A stretch of DNA of 64,000 bases from Bacteroidetes bacterium OLB9 (GTDB taxonomy: Bacteria > Bacteroidota > Bacteroidia > Chitinophagales > Saprospiraceae): the NCBI GenBank assembly GCA_001567255.1, contig LNBW01000053.1, forward strand, positions 19,034 to 83,033, given 5' to 3'. The position numbers and the translations under genes are program-made. Positions 10,201-19,215 of this stretch are shown here, in pieces (position 1 is the stretch's first letter; each line of letters begins with the position of its first letter). Under the pieces are notes generated by a model. That model was not told the DNA's origin. It did not search any database and saw only the letters and a list, made by a program, of their open reading frames with translations.

Positions 10201-10932
10201 CTGGATATATTTAACGGTGAGCCAATGCAAGGGCAGTGGATACTGAGACTAGTAGATGGTGTAGCAGGCATTGGAGGAAAGCTTGAAGAGTTTAATTTGG
10301 AAATATGTGCTAATTTAACACCTCAGGATCCGTTTATCATCACGAATAAAACTCTGGATTTAAAACCTGGTGATAAAACGGCTTTAAATAATACATGGCT
10401 TGAAGTAGGAGATAATGACAATGGCCCTACAGAGCTGGTATTTACTATTGTTACCTTGCCACAACATGCGGAGATGCTCTTGAATGGCCTGCCATTGGCT
10501 GTTGGCTCGACATTTACTCAGGATGATTTAAATGGATGGAGACTTCGGTATGATTCTGATGCAACCTATGAAGGCCCAGATGCCTTTACATTCACTGTAT
10601 TTGATGGAGCCGGAGGATGGCTAGGTATTACTACTTTTAACGTTAATGCTGATAATGATAATAAAAGTACAAGTGTAGATGATACTAATATCAGCAATGA
10701 TGTTTTTGTATCTCCCAATCCTACTACTGAGGTGATCAATATTGCATTGACTGGCAAAGCAAGTAACTTCAAGACCTATAGGTTAAGTGATCTTTCCGGA
10801 AGAATAGTAACAGAAGGCAGCCTATCAGGTAAAAATACTTCCGTCGATTTAAGAAGTATCAATAAAGGCATTTATTTATTGCATCTCTCAGATGGTCGAT
10901 TGACGGCGACTAAGAAGGTCATCCGTATGTAA
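7279..10932 (+). CDS. reprolysin-like (M12B-type) secreted metalloprotease with P-domain and T9SS sorting domain
   Basis: This 1217-aa exported endopeptidase starts with a signal peptide (MLRHSFALLMVVLFINSMSAQ). The catalytic domain spans residues ~200-420 with HEVGHQFDAAH (HExxHxxGxxH) near residue 348 and the Met-turn IMSYAGSC. After it come an Ig-like segment (~430-560), a fibronectin type III-like unit (~775-865; YEIQIATNPDF, YYWRVRG), a proprotein-convertase P domain (~880-1015; DLSAYLVSPSGT, WILRLVDG, FNLEICA), a CSPG/cadherin-like repeat (~1025-1120) and a T9SS C-terminal sorting domain (VSPNPTTEVINIAL, GIYLLHL). It is predicted to act at the cell surface or outside the cell. It stands alone, with a terminator behind it. 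Confidence 0.88.
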   Translation: MHMLRHSFALLMVVLFINSMSAQSFFKRTDERKISLRSNDERTIIPTKYEVFTLDVAGIKTYLRQTPMEFSGLVGLPLEIPMPDGSLEMFEVFEAPSMEPELSAKFPSIRSYKGVSHKDRSTSVRFAVGPNGFYAAIESLDGEKYIDPYSEKNTDDYIVYNVKDHRSDIYDNISMCGVEGGAPESAFHETSTLSGRTDIVDLRIFRLAMACTGEWGRVARRGTVEKCLADMNTMLTRMNAIYERELSLRFVLVAENDKLIFLDANTDPYNNSNEGKKILPTNTRVINGLLTGGAGAYDIGHVLSICYDIGGVAQLGSACQSNKGNGVTCNNNNDLSNIVTRVMAHEVGHQFDAAHTWNICSDYDDQRSGSWAYEPGSGTTIMSYAGSCDTDDVTKDNDDYFHVASLFQMYKKTNIGGNAYSCSQKVPTNNHFPTVTVPAVTYTIPISTPFALSGSGTDEDNDKLTYCWEQYDLGDKVALGTISDKGPLFRSYKPATNGDIRFIPKANNILSGNYTDKTEPLPDLARSFTFRLTVRDNNAEAGGVVWDECKVEVTDKAGPFKLIFPELDERFKTGQLVNILWDVANTDKAPVNCQKVNIYGSFSAALRDDDPNLVPLALDVPNNGSANVIIPNRISNFFRIVIKAADNIFLVSSKLPSRIEEATEPNIYVVPETTSINICQPDTGFVNFITQALGGFEGKVGFLIDSDLPAGITAVMGKDTIVAGEINTLIINTNQVVGSVSGTITVKTFADGVDTIINNVDVFVEGGNIDFVKTISPEADADNTTTLPKFFWNSKPDAISYEIQIATNPDFIGNSLVAEAIVADTTYIVPTLLKKSTIYYWRVRGNNNCKSGEWSEIRAFLTEVSACSELLSGTMDITIGVAKDAIAEIPLSVTLSGNVSDVNIGLIKATHGRLSDLSAYLVSPSGTEALLWSKKCANQQNVRIGLDDQSPDFFQCPINTGKLYRTDVSGGAAKLDIFNGEPMQGQWILRLVDGVAGIGGKLEEFNLEICANLTPQDPFIITNKTLDLKPGDKTALNNTWLEVGDNDNGPTELVFTIVTLPQHAEMLLNGLPLAVGSTFTQDDLNGWRLRYDSDATYEGPDAFTFTVFDGAGGWLGITTFNVNADNDNKSTSVDDTNISNDVFVSPNPTTEVINIALTGKASNFKTYRLSDLSGRIVTEGSLSGKNTSVDLRSINKGIYLLHLSDGRLTATKKVIRM

Positions 10933-10953
10933 TATAAAGTATATTTAAGATTG

Positions 10954-10996
10954 AAAATCAGGGATTATATTAAAAATAATTCCTGATTTTTTTTAT
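10954..10996 (+). terminator. rho-independent terminator after the metalloprotease
   Basis: An inverted repeat, AAAATCAGG paired with CCTGATTTT, is followed by a T run at 10987-10994. It starts about 22 bp after the metalloprotease stop. Confidence 0.7.
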
Positions 10997-11045
10997 TTGG
11001 ATATGAGGTTAGGTTTAATTTTAGTTATGAATATAAATAATTGCA

Positions 11046-11053
11046 TATCTTTG
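11046..11053 (+). promoter_or_regulatory. candidate -7 promoter element for the PASTA/rhodanese genes
   Basis: TATCTTTG matches TAnnTTTG and lies 22 bp before the ATG at 11076. The -33 position carries no clear TTTG. Confidence 0.4.
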
Positions 11054-11075
11054 CAAAGCTAAAAGTAAACTGTGC

Positions 11076-11903
11076 ATGGCTGATAATAACAGTGAAGGTG
11101 GTTTTTTGAAGTATGTTTTTAGTATGGTTTTTGTTAAGCAGTTGCTGATGATTATGGGCGGCTTGCTTATTTTACTGTTATTAGTGCTTTTATGGCTGAG
11201 GATCTACACCCATCACGGACAGAAAATAGAACTACCAGATTTTATAGGTAAGAATATTGGTGATGCTCGCCAAATGGCAACAGATCATGATTTTGAAATT
11301 ATTGCAGCTGATTCATTATTTATAGTCGGAAAACCTGGAGGTTTGATTACTGATCAGAACCCTAAACCGGGATCAATGGTGAAGGAGCGAAGAAAGATTT
11401 ATGTGACCGTCACAAAGTATATCAAAGAAACAGTTAGAGTGGCCGACTTACCTACACTCTACGGTAACGCCTACGAGCAGAAGAAAACAGAGCTAAAGTA
11501 TCGCGATATTGAGAGCGTTATCAAAGATTATAAGTACGATCCCGGCGAACCTAATCATATCTTAGAGGTATATTACAATGGTGAACTTGTGATTTCAAGA
11601 GATGGAAGAAAGGACAACGTAGTGATCGAAAAAGGTGGAACCCTTGAATTTGTACTTTCACGCCGTGATGGTGGAGATGTCATGATTCCAAATTTGAAGT
11701 GTGTTACACTTGATGAGGCAAAATTTATCCTAGAAAGCTCCAGGCTTATGCTAGGAGATATCTCTAAGCGAGGTGAAGATGCTGAAGATGCTGTATGGTA
11801 CATCATTGCACAGTCTCCTCCATATGATGGTATCACAAATATTAAAATGGGTGACAAGGTGTCTGTAACAGTTGCCACTAAAAAGCCTGATATCTGTGAT
11901 TGA
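11076..11903 (+). CDS. PASTA domain membrane protein
   Basis: The protein is 275 aa. Residues ~15-48 form one transmembrane helix (LLMIMGGLLILLLLVLLWL), leaving the rest in the periplasm. Three PASTA-like units follow: ~50-115 (LPDFIGKNIGDARQMA, DQNPKPGSMV), ~120-190 (degenerate) and ~200-270 (IPNLKCVTLDEAKFIL, AQSPPYDG, GDKVSVTV). PASTA domains bind peptidoglycan stem peptides or non-crosslinked wall. No kinase or penicillin-binding domain is attached, as is usual for this small Bacteroidota version. The rhodanese gene follows directly. Confidence 0.85.
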   Translation: MADNNSEGGFLKYVFSMVFVKQLLMIMGGLLILLLLVLLWLRIYTHHGQKIELPDFIGKNIGDARQMATDHDFEIIAADSLFIVGKPGGLITDQNPKPGSMVKERRKIYVTVTKYIKETVRVADLPTLYGNAYEQKKTELKYRDIESVIKDYKYDPGEPNHILEVYYNGELVISRDGRKDNVVIEKGGTLEFVLSRRDGGDVMIPNLKCVTLDEAKFILESSRLMLGDISKRGEDAEDAVWYIIAQSPPYDGITNIKMGDKVSVTVATKKPDICD

Positions 11904-11929
11904 TAATTGCTGTAAAATATTTGATTAAC

Positions 11930-12241
11930 ATGGAAGATATAACAGTTGAAGAACTGAAGCAGAAGATATATAGAAATGAGTCATTTGTTTTTATCGATGT
12001 GAGAGAGCCTGAGGAGTATGAGCAAGCTAATTTAGGTGCTGAGTTGATTCCTTTAGGTACTTTACCTGATGTCCTACCATCTTTATTAGTACATCGAGAG
12101 AAAGAAATCATTATCCATTGTAGATCAGGCGCACGAAGCGGCAATGCTAAACTTTTTCTGGTGAGCCAAGGGTTTACCAATGTCAGAAACGTACTAGGAG
12201 GCATTCTTGAGTGGGAGCGATTATACGGATTGCATCAGTAA
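11930..12241 (+). CDS. rhodanese-like domain protein
   Basis: This is a single-domain, cytosolic sulfurtransferase-like protein of 103 aa. The active-site loop is CRSGARSG (Cys at residue ~69), preceded by FIDVREPEEYEQANL and followed by NVLGGILEWE, as in the GlpE/PspE group. I chose the ATG at 11930 (MEDITVEELK); the frame is open back to a TTG at 11900 that overlaps the PASTA gene, but ATG gives the normal N-terminus. The sulfur acceptor is not known. Confidence 0.88.
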   Translation: MEDITVEELKQKIYRNESFVFIDVREPEEYEQANLGAELIPLGTLPDVLPSLLVHREKEIIIHCRSGARSGNAKLFLVSQGFTNVRNVLGGILEWERLYGLHQ

Positions 12242-12245
12242 ATAA

Positions 12246-12283
12246 AAAAAGGCTGTATTCTAAAAAATAGGTACAGCCTTTTT
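12246..12283. terminator. bidirectional rho-independent terminator
   Basis: AAAAAGGCTGTA (12246-12257) pairs perfectly with TACAGCCTTTTT (12272-12283) around a 14-nt loop. The A and T tails suit both the rhodanese gene on the plus strand and the convergent YciO-type gene on the minus strand. Confidence 0.85.
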
Positions 12284-12303
12284 ACTTTATTGTCCTTTGA
12301 GAT

Positions 12304-12900
12304 TTATTCAATCGTTCCCTTACCTTCACGGATGACTTCAATCTCGTCTCCTATACAATCCAAAATAGTAGATTCTTCATCTTTACCCAAACCACCATCG
12401 ATGAGCAAATCAACTTGATGCTGAAAATTTTGCTCAATTTCATCTGGATCTACAAATACCTTTAGTGCTCCACCATCCGTATTTAAGGAAGTAGAAATAA
12501 GCGGTGCTTCAAGGAATTCATGAAGTGAATCGAGAATCTCATTTTTAGGTATTCTTACACCTATTTCTTCCTTATTATTTTTAAAAAACTTTTGAACGTA
12601 ATTATTGGAATTGAGTATGAATGTATAAGGTCCGGGTAAATAACGCTTCATGGTTTTAAATACATCATTGTTAATTTGAGTAGTGTATTGAGAAATGACA
12701 CTGATATTAGGGCAAATTAATGACATCCGAGCCTGTTTTTCTTTTTTGTTAAGAATACGACAGATTCGTTCTATTCCGGGCTTATTCGTCATCAGGCAGC
12801 CCAGTGCATACATGGTGTCTGTCGGAAAAATGACTATTTCTCCCTTATTGATACGTTCAGCTACTTCTTTTTAAATCGCGCTTGTTAGGGTTCGTGTCAT
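12304..12900 (-). CDS. YciO/YrdC/Sua5-type protein with an in-frame stop at codon 10
   Basis: The family binds ATP, threonine and bicarbonate to make threonylcarbamoyl-AMP for tRNA t6A; YciO paralogues have weak or uncertain activity. From the ATG at 12900 the frame reads MTRTLTSAI, then TAA (12871-12873), then KEVAERINKGEIVIFPTDT and MYALGC, exactly the family N-terminus. A single change of TAA to AAA would give an intact ~198-aa protein. The remaining ORF begins only at Met 30 and loses the strand carrying the PTDT substrate motif. LPGPYTFIL and GVRIP are present. YciO-like features (K.PMSFLC-like region, here RMSLICPNIS) make YciO more likely than the essential TsaC. Nonsense mutation or sequencing error. 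Confidence 0.65.
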
Positions 12901-13042
12901 GAAAAAAAATACCTTTTCATAATCTCATCAATTTATCTGTTAAAAAATATAATTTCAATAATGTTTATCATAAATGTTTTGTTCCGTCAAATTGTTGTGC
13001 AGAGTTATCACTTAATAAAAATATTTAATGAATTTTGTAATA

Positions 13043-14380
13043 TCAGAACTTAAGGAAATGCCACTTATTGGTTCGCAAATACATATAGGACATGATAGCA
13101 ATGCCCACCCAGTAAAAGACCTCAATAGACCACGCCCAGTTGAGTCCAAAGTAATACATTTTTATTAGAACATAACTGCATACGATATAAAACACGGTAA
13201 ATATAGTTTGAATGCGCAGCGCTGTCTGGGTATGACCAGTACCTATCAATCCGTTGAAAAAGATACCTCCGATGCCAAATACGGTTAGGATAAGTAAAAG
13301 CATCGGCAAGTAAGGTTTAGAAAGCATGATTAATGACATATCTTCCTTGCCAAAAAGTGGGTACAGAAAAAATTCCGGAAATAAAACCACAGGAATGGAA
13401 ATCAATAAGGTGGTAGCCAGATTGAGCTTTGTAGTTTTTATTATCAATGGTATAACCGCTTGCCTTTTTTTATGACCTATGAAGCCACTAACCAAGGTAT
13501 TGATTCCAGTAGAATACCCCCAACATGGGATGGAAAGTATGAGATATACCGTGCGCAGCAGATTGGAGATTTCTAATTCTTGTCTTCCAATATTTTCTAT
13601 GAAACTGAAAAATAAAAACCAGGATCCTATACTCAGTATAGATTGAAAGACAATCGGTATTGATATTTTAAACATATTGACTATCTCTTTAATAGCCGGG
13701 CCATTAAGCGTGAATAGCCTATATTTTCTGTTGCTCTTGTCAAATAGCATATAGACTGCAAAAACAACAAATGCAACAATCTCAGCTATCGTACTTGCTG
13801 TTGCTGAACCTGCGATTCCCATAGGTTCAAAACCAAATTTACCAAAGACGAGTACATAGTTCAATACAAGGTTGACAACAATCAGTACAAAAGTGTCATA
13901 GACAATGAATTTTGTGTCAGCAATACCAGTATAAAATGCAATGAAACATAAGCCTATATAACTAAAAAATACACCCCAACTCCTGGGTATGATGTATTCT
14001 ATACATTTTTCAAGAATATGTGGATCTTTTACAAAGATTTCAAAAAAGCCGTGACTTCCAAATCTTAAAAATAAGAATAAAACAACGGCTAGAAGCAATT
14101 CAAATAGTACCAAGGCTTGAAATTCTTTGCCAGCGCCCGTAAAATTTTTTTCACCATATCTTCGGGCGATAATGATTTGCCCACCGCGCGAAAATCCGTA
14201 GCCAATACTTGAAATGATTAGATAAAATACGCCTACGAGCCCTGCAGCGGCAAAATCAACAGAGTTGTAATGGTACAAAAATACATTATCACTCAGTACG
14301 ATAATGTTCTGAGCCGCACTTCCGAGCATAATGGGTACAGAAAGTGACAAAATTTGTTTGTAAGAGGTATTTAATTCCAT
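13043..14380 (-). CDS. MATE family efflux transporter
   Basis: The inner-membrane protein is 445 aa with twelve predicted helices in two six-helix halves. The N-terminus (LSLSVPIMLGSAAQNIIVLSDNVFL) and SRGGQIIIARRYGEKN are typical MatE domain landmarks, and GIAGSATASTIAEIV marks the end of the first half. It exports cationic compounds or toxic metabolites using a Na+ or H+ gradient; the actual substrate cannot be read from sequence. It is transcribed alone, convergent with nothing, and upstream of the divergent S9A peptidase gene. Confidence 0.88.
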   Translation of the reverse strand: MELNTSYKQILSLSVPIMLGSAAQNIIVLSDNVFLYHYNSVDFAAAGLVGVFYLIISSIGYGFSRGGQIIIARRYGEKNFTGAGKEFQALVLFELLLAVVLFLFLRFGSHGFFEIFVKDPHILEKCIEYIIPRSWGVFFSYIGLCFIAFYTGIADTKFIVYDTFVLIVVNLVLNYVLVFGKFGFEPMGIAGSATASTIAEIVAFVVFAVYMLFDKSNRKYRLFTLNGPAIKEIVNMFKISIPIVFQSILSIGSWFLFFSFIENIGRQELEISNLLRTVYLILSIPCWGYSTGINTLVSGFIGHKKRQAVIPLIIKTTKLNLATTLLISIPVVLFPEFFLYPLFGKEDMSLIMLSKPYLPMLLLILTVFGIGGIFFNGLIGTGHTQTALRIQTIFTVFYIVCSYVLIKMYYFGLNWAWSIEVFYWVGIAIMSYMYLRTNKWHFLKF

Positions 14381-14450
14381 TTGGGTTGCAAAATATCTGT
14401 TTTTTTTATCAAAATGGACGATTTAGCTAATTTTTATCTTTTTGTTAATG

Positions 14451-14458
14451 TATATTTG
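14451..14458 (+). promoter_or_regulatory. candidate -7 promoter element for the S9A peptidase
   Basis: TATATTTG fits TAnnTTTG, 54 bp before the ATG at 14513. No matching -33 element was found. Confidence 0.3.
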
Positions 14459-14512
14459 ATAGATGTTTTTGACGTAGCATATTTTATCATATAATCTTTT
14501 AAAACCAATATT

Positions 14513-16720
14513 ATGTTAATTTTGAGTCGTTTGCTGCTGATAATTAGCCTTATATTTGTGATTTTCTCATGCCAAAGGCATAAAATTATTGACAATTCTA
14601 AAGATATGAATAAACGAAATACATCGACAAATTTATATGATTTGCAACCACCAGTGGCCAATAAAATTAGACATAAATCGATTGTACATGGTCAAGAAGT
14701 AATAGATGATTATTACTGGATGCGTTTGTCTGATGAGCAAAAGGAAGCAGCTACACCAGATGAACAGACTATGAACGTCCTAGCTTATCTTAATGCTGAG
14801 AATAATTATCGTGAAAAGATGATGCAACATACAGAGCACTTTCAAGGAAAAATTATTTGAAGAGATTAAAGGCAGAATCAAGCAAACTGATATGTCAGTG
14901 CCATATAAGGATAATGGGTATTATTATATCACTAGATTTGAAGAAGGTAAAGAATACCCGATTAAAAGTCGAAAAAAAGAGCATCTAGAAGCTCCTGAAG
15001 AAATATTACTGGATGTCAATGGCCTTGCAGCAAATCATGAATACTATCAACTCGGAGGTATGTCGGTGAGCCCTGACAATAACTTACTGGCTTACAGCGA
15101 AGATACCGTAAGTAGGCGACAATATACCATCCGATTTAAAAATTTAATAACAGGAGAATTACTCAGTGATGTCATACCTAATACAACAGGGAGTGTCGTC
15201 TGGGGTAATGATAATAAGACGGTTTTCTATACCTTAAAGGATGCTTCACTGCGCTCTTATAAAATCATCAGGCATACCTTAGGCACTGAAACCGATCAGG
15301 ACGTTGAGGTATTTCATGAGGTAGATGAAACATTTGGTACATATATTTACAAATCTAAATCAAGGAAATATTTGATTATAGGATCGTTTGCAACACTTTC
15401 TCAGGAATACAGGATTTTAGAAGCAGATAATCCACTAGGTAGTTTTCGGATTTTTCAACCACGAGAGCGAAAGTTAGAGTATGCAATCAGTCATTTTGAT
15501 GATAAATGGTTGATTACTACAAATAAGGACGGAGCTACAAACTTTAAAGTAATGGTCACTCCTGAATATGCAACGAGTAAGCAAAACTGGAAGGATTATA
15601 TAGCTTATGATCCGTCAGTATTTATTGAAGGAATCGATGTGTTTAAAAGTTTCATGGCCATGTCTGTGCGAAAGGATGGTATCACTCAACTTTATATTAA
15701 ACCTTGGATCAATGAAGAAGGTCATTATGTAGCTTTTGGAGAAGATACCTATACAGTCACTTTAGGTGTCAATCCTGATTTTGACACGGACTTGCTGCGG
15801 CTGGACTATACTTCACTTACGACTCCTAATTCCACATACGACTATCATGTAGGTGAGAAGCAACTGGAGCTATTAAAGAGACAGGAAGTAGTCGGGACTT
15901 TCAATCCTGATGATTACATCTCTGAACGAAAGATGGTACAGGCGTCGGATGGTACAATGGTACCGCTTTCTATCGTGTATAAAAAAGGCTTTAAAAAGGA
16001 TGGAACTGCACCAGTGTTGTTATACGGATATGGTTCCTATGGTATCTCAATGGATCCATATTTTTCGTCAGCCAGGTTGAGTTTATTAGATAGGGGTTTT
16101 GGATTTGCAATAGCTCACATACGAGGCGGGCAGGAGATGGGTAGGCAATGGTATGAAGATGGTAAGTTTCTTCATAAAAAGAATACATTTACTGATTTTA
16201 TAGACTGTGGTGATTTCTTAGTCAGAGAAAAATATGCTGCTAAAGATAATCTTTTTGCCAGTGGTGGCAGTGCTGGAGGATTGTTAATGGGTGCAGTATT
16301 GAATATGCGCCCAGACTTATGGAAAGGTGTGATAGCCGCAGTGCCTTTTGTAGATGTAGTCAATACAATGCTAGACGAAAGCATCCCACTGACAACCGGT
16401 GAATTTGATGAGTGGGGAAATCCTAAAGATATCACTTATTATAATTATATGCTTTCGTATTCGCCTTATGATAATGTTAGACGTGTTGATTATCCTGCTA
16501 TGCTTGTCACGACAGGTTACTGGGATTCTCAGGTACAATACTGGGAACCAGCTAAATGGGTTGCTAAACTTAGGGATTATAAAACGGATCAAAATCCATT
16601 ATTACTGTATTGCAATATGGATACGGGGCATGGTGGTGCTTCTGGTAGATTCAAGCGATTTAAGGAAACAGCTATGGAGTATGCATTTTGTTGGACTTAG
16701 CAGGACTAAGAGAGGAGTGA
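14513..16720 (+). CDS. oligopeptidase B-like S9A serine peptidase (lipoprotein), two frame breaks
   Basis: The enzyme cleaves short peptides, typically after Arg/Lys. The leader MLILSRLLLIISLIFVIFSC suggests a lipoprotein. The N-terminal seven-blade propeller begins KSIVHGQEVIDDYYWMRL. The catalytic domain has GGSAGGLLMG (Ser), GYWDSQVQYWEPAKW (Asp) and TGHGG (His). Two indels interrupt it. At A5 14848-14852, losing one A joins FQGK to LFEEIKGRI. At T4 16686-16689, adding one T gives AFLLDLAGLREE and a TGA at 16718-16720. Without repair the C-terminus is AFCWT and the first 115 residues are separate. The reconstructed length (~735 aa) fits oligopeptidase B with a leader. The stop overlaps the next start. 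Confidence 0.75.
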
Positions 16721-17817
16721 AGTATTTTGAACCATATACATTTCAGAGATCTGGACTCAAAGTAGCCAATAGAATTGCCTTATCGCCGATGACCAATAAG
16801 CAAAGCCATGAAGATGGCACGCTTTCTGATGGTGAATACAAATGGTTGATACGCAGAGGTAAAGAAGGTTTCGGTGTTTTGTTTTCTTGTGCAGCTAACG
16901 TTTCAATGGATGGCAAAGGATGGAATGGTGAGCTGGGTGTTTACAGTGATTTACATCTTGAAGGGTTAACTCAGTTGGCACAAGGCATACGTGCCTGTCA
17001 TAGTACCGGGCTTGTACAATTATACCATGGCGGAGCTCGCAGTCCTGAGCCTCTAATTGGTTGCCGGCCATGGAGTGCTGTGGATCATATGTTTCGCTTA
17101 GGTAAGCATGAAGTTTCAGTCAGGGCTGCTACTGAAGTTGATATACGCAGAGTGATCAATGATTTTAAGGTTGCTGCATTGCGGTGTCAGCAAGCCGGAT
17201 TTGATGGAGTCGAACTACATGCAGCCCACGGCTATTTGCTTCATCAGTTTTTGAGTACAGAAAACCAAAGAAATGATCGTTGGGGCGGGCGTTTTGAAAA
17301 TAGAATCCGATTATTGATGACCATCGTCAGCGAAATAAAGTCCGTGATAAACCCAAATTTTCTAGTTGGTATTCGGCTGACACCGGAAGATAAATATACT
17401 TATAAAGGAACTGATTTTGATGAAAGCCTGCATCTTGCTGAACAATTAATAGAAGTGGGCATTGATTTTTTGGATGTTTCTACCTGGGATTACCGTAAAT
17501 CACCTGACAAATATCCTGATTCTGGGCAGCCTATAATCTCATGGTACAGAAGCCGGCTAGGTACTGATTTTCCATTGTTTGTAGCCGGAGATATTTGGGA
17601 TCCTACTGATGCCATGCAAGCTATGCAATATGGTGCTGACTTTGTTTGTCTTGGAAAAGCAGCCATAGGTGTACCGGACTGGCCTTCAAAGGCACGTCAA
17701 TCCGAATTTAAAGCACCAAGACCACCCTATACTAAAGAACACCTTGCTGCGGCAGACCTTAGTCAACCATTTATCGACTATATGTCAAAATGGGAAAACT
17801 TTGTTGTCAGTGAATGA
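16717..17817 (+). CDS. NADH:flavin oxidoreductase (Old Yellow Enzyme family)
   Basis: This FMN-dependent TIM-barrel ene-reductase has 366 aa. I place the start at GTG 16717, in a GTGA overlap with the repaired stop of the upstream peptidase; the frame is open far upstream but that stretch is antisense-like noise over the peptidase. Landmarks are NRIALSPMTNKQS near residue 20, QLYHGGARS (substrate His region), LHAAHGYLLHQFLS (family signature), NDRWGGRFENRIRL and FVAGDIWDP / ADFVCLGKAAI at the phosphate-binding end. The physiological substrate, an activated alkene or nitro compound, is unknown. The overlap implies translational coupling to the peptidase. Confidence 0.85.
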   Translation: MKYFEPYTFQRSGLKVANRIALSPMTNKQSHEDGTLSDGEYKWLIRRGKEGFGVLFSCAANVSMDGKGWNGELGVYSDLHLEGLTQLAQGIRACHSTGLVQLYHGGARSPEPLIGCRPWSAVDHMFRLGKHEVSVRAATEVDIRRVINDFKVAALRCQQAGFDGVELHAAHGYLLHQFLSTENQRNDRWGGRFENRIRLLMTIVSEIKSVINPNFLVGIRLTPEDKYTYKGTDFDESLHLAEQLIEVGIDFLDVSTWDYRKSPDKYPDSGQPIISWYRSRLGTDFPLFVAGDIWDPTDAMQAMQYGADFVCLGKAAIGVPDWPSKARQSEFKAPRPPYTKEHLAAADLSQPFIDYMSKWENFVVSE

Positions 17818-17860
17818 GATCTATTCTGATTAAATCAGTTGTTTTATTTTGCTAAGATGC

Positions 17861-18592
17861 TTAAAACTTAGTTTCCAGTAAGTATGGCATCATAGCTCTC
17901 CATGTAGGCCAGTCATGCCGCATATCATAGCCCCAGATATCCAGATCATGAGGTATTTGCCTATGGTGTAATAATCCTGAAAGATAACGTGAGCCATTGG
18001 GATCTTCATAATCTCCTGATCCTGACAGAATGTGGATATGCTTAGAACTTCTGATGGTGTTCAGGTGGTCCTCGTTATTGAGGTCATTAAGATAATGAAG
18101 TGGGCTATTCCAGTAACAGTCTTCGTCCCAATAACCCTTGGTGTAAGCACCTAAATCATAGATGCCCGACATTGAAATACAACCTCTGATGGCCCATGGA
18201 TTTTTGAAAAATAAATTAGCAGCATGTAATGCTCCAAATGAAGCTCCACAAGTATAAATAGGCGTGTCTAAACTTGTGCGCTTTTTAATGAAGGGCACAA
18301 CTTCGTTATGAACATAATCATTAAACTGGTTGTGTCTGACAACCTTTGTTCTGCCACTCAACTTGCTATTGAGCCAGCTTTCATTATTAATAGAGTTGAT
18401 AGAATATACCTTTACCTTTCCTTCTTCAATATATTTTTCTATAGCATCAATTAGCAGAAATCTTTCGTATTCCAGATAATCTGCAGCGGCGGTCGGAAGT
18501 AATAAGATGACCGGCCCATAATGACCATATTCCACTATTTCCATTTGCTTATTCAGTGCCGGACTGTACCATGATTGTATCTCTCTATGCAT
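17861..18592 (-). CDS. putative esterase (alpha/beta hydrolase, esterase D-like)
   Basis: This 243-aa cytosolic alpha/beta hydrolase has no signal peptide. The nucleophile elbow is CGASFGALHA (GxSxG, Ser at residue ~117). The acid and histidine are likely SGSGDYEDP and MRHDWPTW near residues ~195 and ~230. The N-terminus (REIQSWYSPALNKQMEIVEYG) and VILLLPTAAADYLEYER match the PF00756-type esterase proteins widespread in Bacteroidota, some of which act on carboxylic or siderophore esters. Substrate unassigned. It is convergent with the oxidoreductase gene, 43 bp away. Confidence 0.8.
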   Translation of the reverse strand: MHREIQSWYSPALNKQMEIVEYGHYGPVILLLPTAAADYLEYERFLLIDAIEKYIEEGKVKVYSINSINNESWLNSKLSGRTKVVRHNQFNDYVHNEVVPFIKKRTSLDTPIYTCGASFGALHAANLFFKNPWAIRGCISMSGIYDLGAYTKGYWDEDCYWNSPLHYLNDLNNEDHLNTIRSSKHIHILSGSGDYEDPNGSRYLSGLLHHRQIPHDLDIWGYDMRHDWPTWRAMMPYLLETKF

Positions 18593-18755
18593 AACTAAGT
18601 TTATTTTGATGCAATAATAGGAATTATTAAATAGAACTGGAATTTAAACCTACAATTTATTAATAGGAATTGTAATTTTTTTTTCATCTAGCTTAGAACT
18701 AAATTAATTTATTTACGAATGGATGTAAATAAGATAGAAAATTATTGACTAAATA

Positions 18756-19202
18756 TCACAGGCTTCTGCTCATTTTGATGTGAGGCAGACCTATTTCTTT
18801 AAAGGGCTTTCCTACGGCCTGATAGCCAAGTTTAGTATAAAATTCAATAGCTGTTGATCTGGCGTGTAGTTCCATGAGGTGGTAGCCTTTGTTTTTAGCA
18901 AATACTTCGGAATATTTGACCATATAACTACCAATGCCAACTGATTGTAGCTCCTGTCTCACGGCCACTTGTCGCATTTTTAGTGTGGAAGTGTTGATTG
19001 GCTTTAAAATCAGACATCCTACCAGTTGTAAGGTTGCAATCTGATAACAGGCGATATGAAAAGAATCAAACTCAGTGGCAAGGTCTTTAGTATGAAATTC
19101 CATCTCTAATGGTTTGCGCAGAATGTCGTACCTCAGAGATACAGTTTCATCATACTCAGGCGTTGCAAAATCAATAGGTATGCAAAAATAGGATGGAGAC
19201 AT
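18756..19202 (-). CDS. GNAT family N-acetyltransferase
   Basis: The acetyl-CoA-dependent transferase is 148 aa. The acetyl-CoA binding motif A is MRQVAVRQELQSVGIGSYMV (a relaxed Q/RxxGxG/A), followed by a LHARSTAIEFYTKLGYQAVG block typical of the ElaA/small GNAT group. It starts at the ATG at 19202, 13 bp after the DUF4249 gene on the same strand, so it may be the last gene of that operon. Substrate unknown. Confidence 0.85.
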   Translation of the reverse strand: MSPSYFCIPIDFATPEYDETVSLRYDILRKPLEMEFHTKDLATEFDSFHIACYQIATLQLVGCLILKPINTSTLKMRQVAVRQELQSVGIGSYMVKYSEVFAKNKGYHLMELHARSTAIEFYTKLGYQAVGKPFKEIGLPHIKMSRSL

Positions 19203-19215
19203 ACTAATAACTGTG

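Noticed and set aside
16399..16716. Long N-terminal extension of the Old Yellow Enzyme frame over the S9A peptidase
   Set aside because: The extension lies entirely within the peptidase catalytic domain in another frame, has no OYE similarity, and the GTG at 16717 gives a normal OYE start.
17825..17852. Small hairpin CTGAT-TAA-ATCAG followed by T-rich DNA between the OYE and esterase genes
   Set aside because: The stem is only five A/T-rich pairs; too weak to call a terminator.
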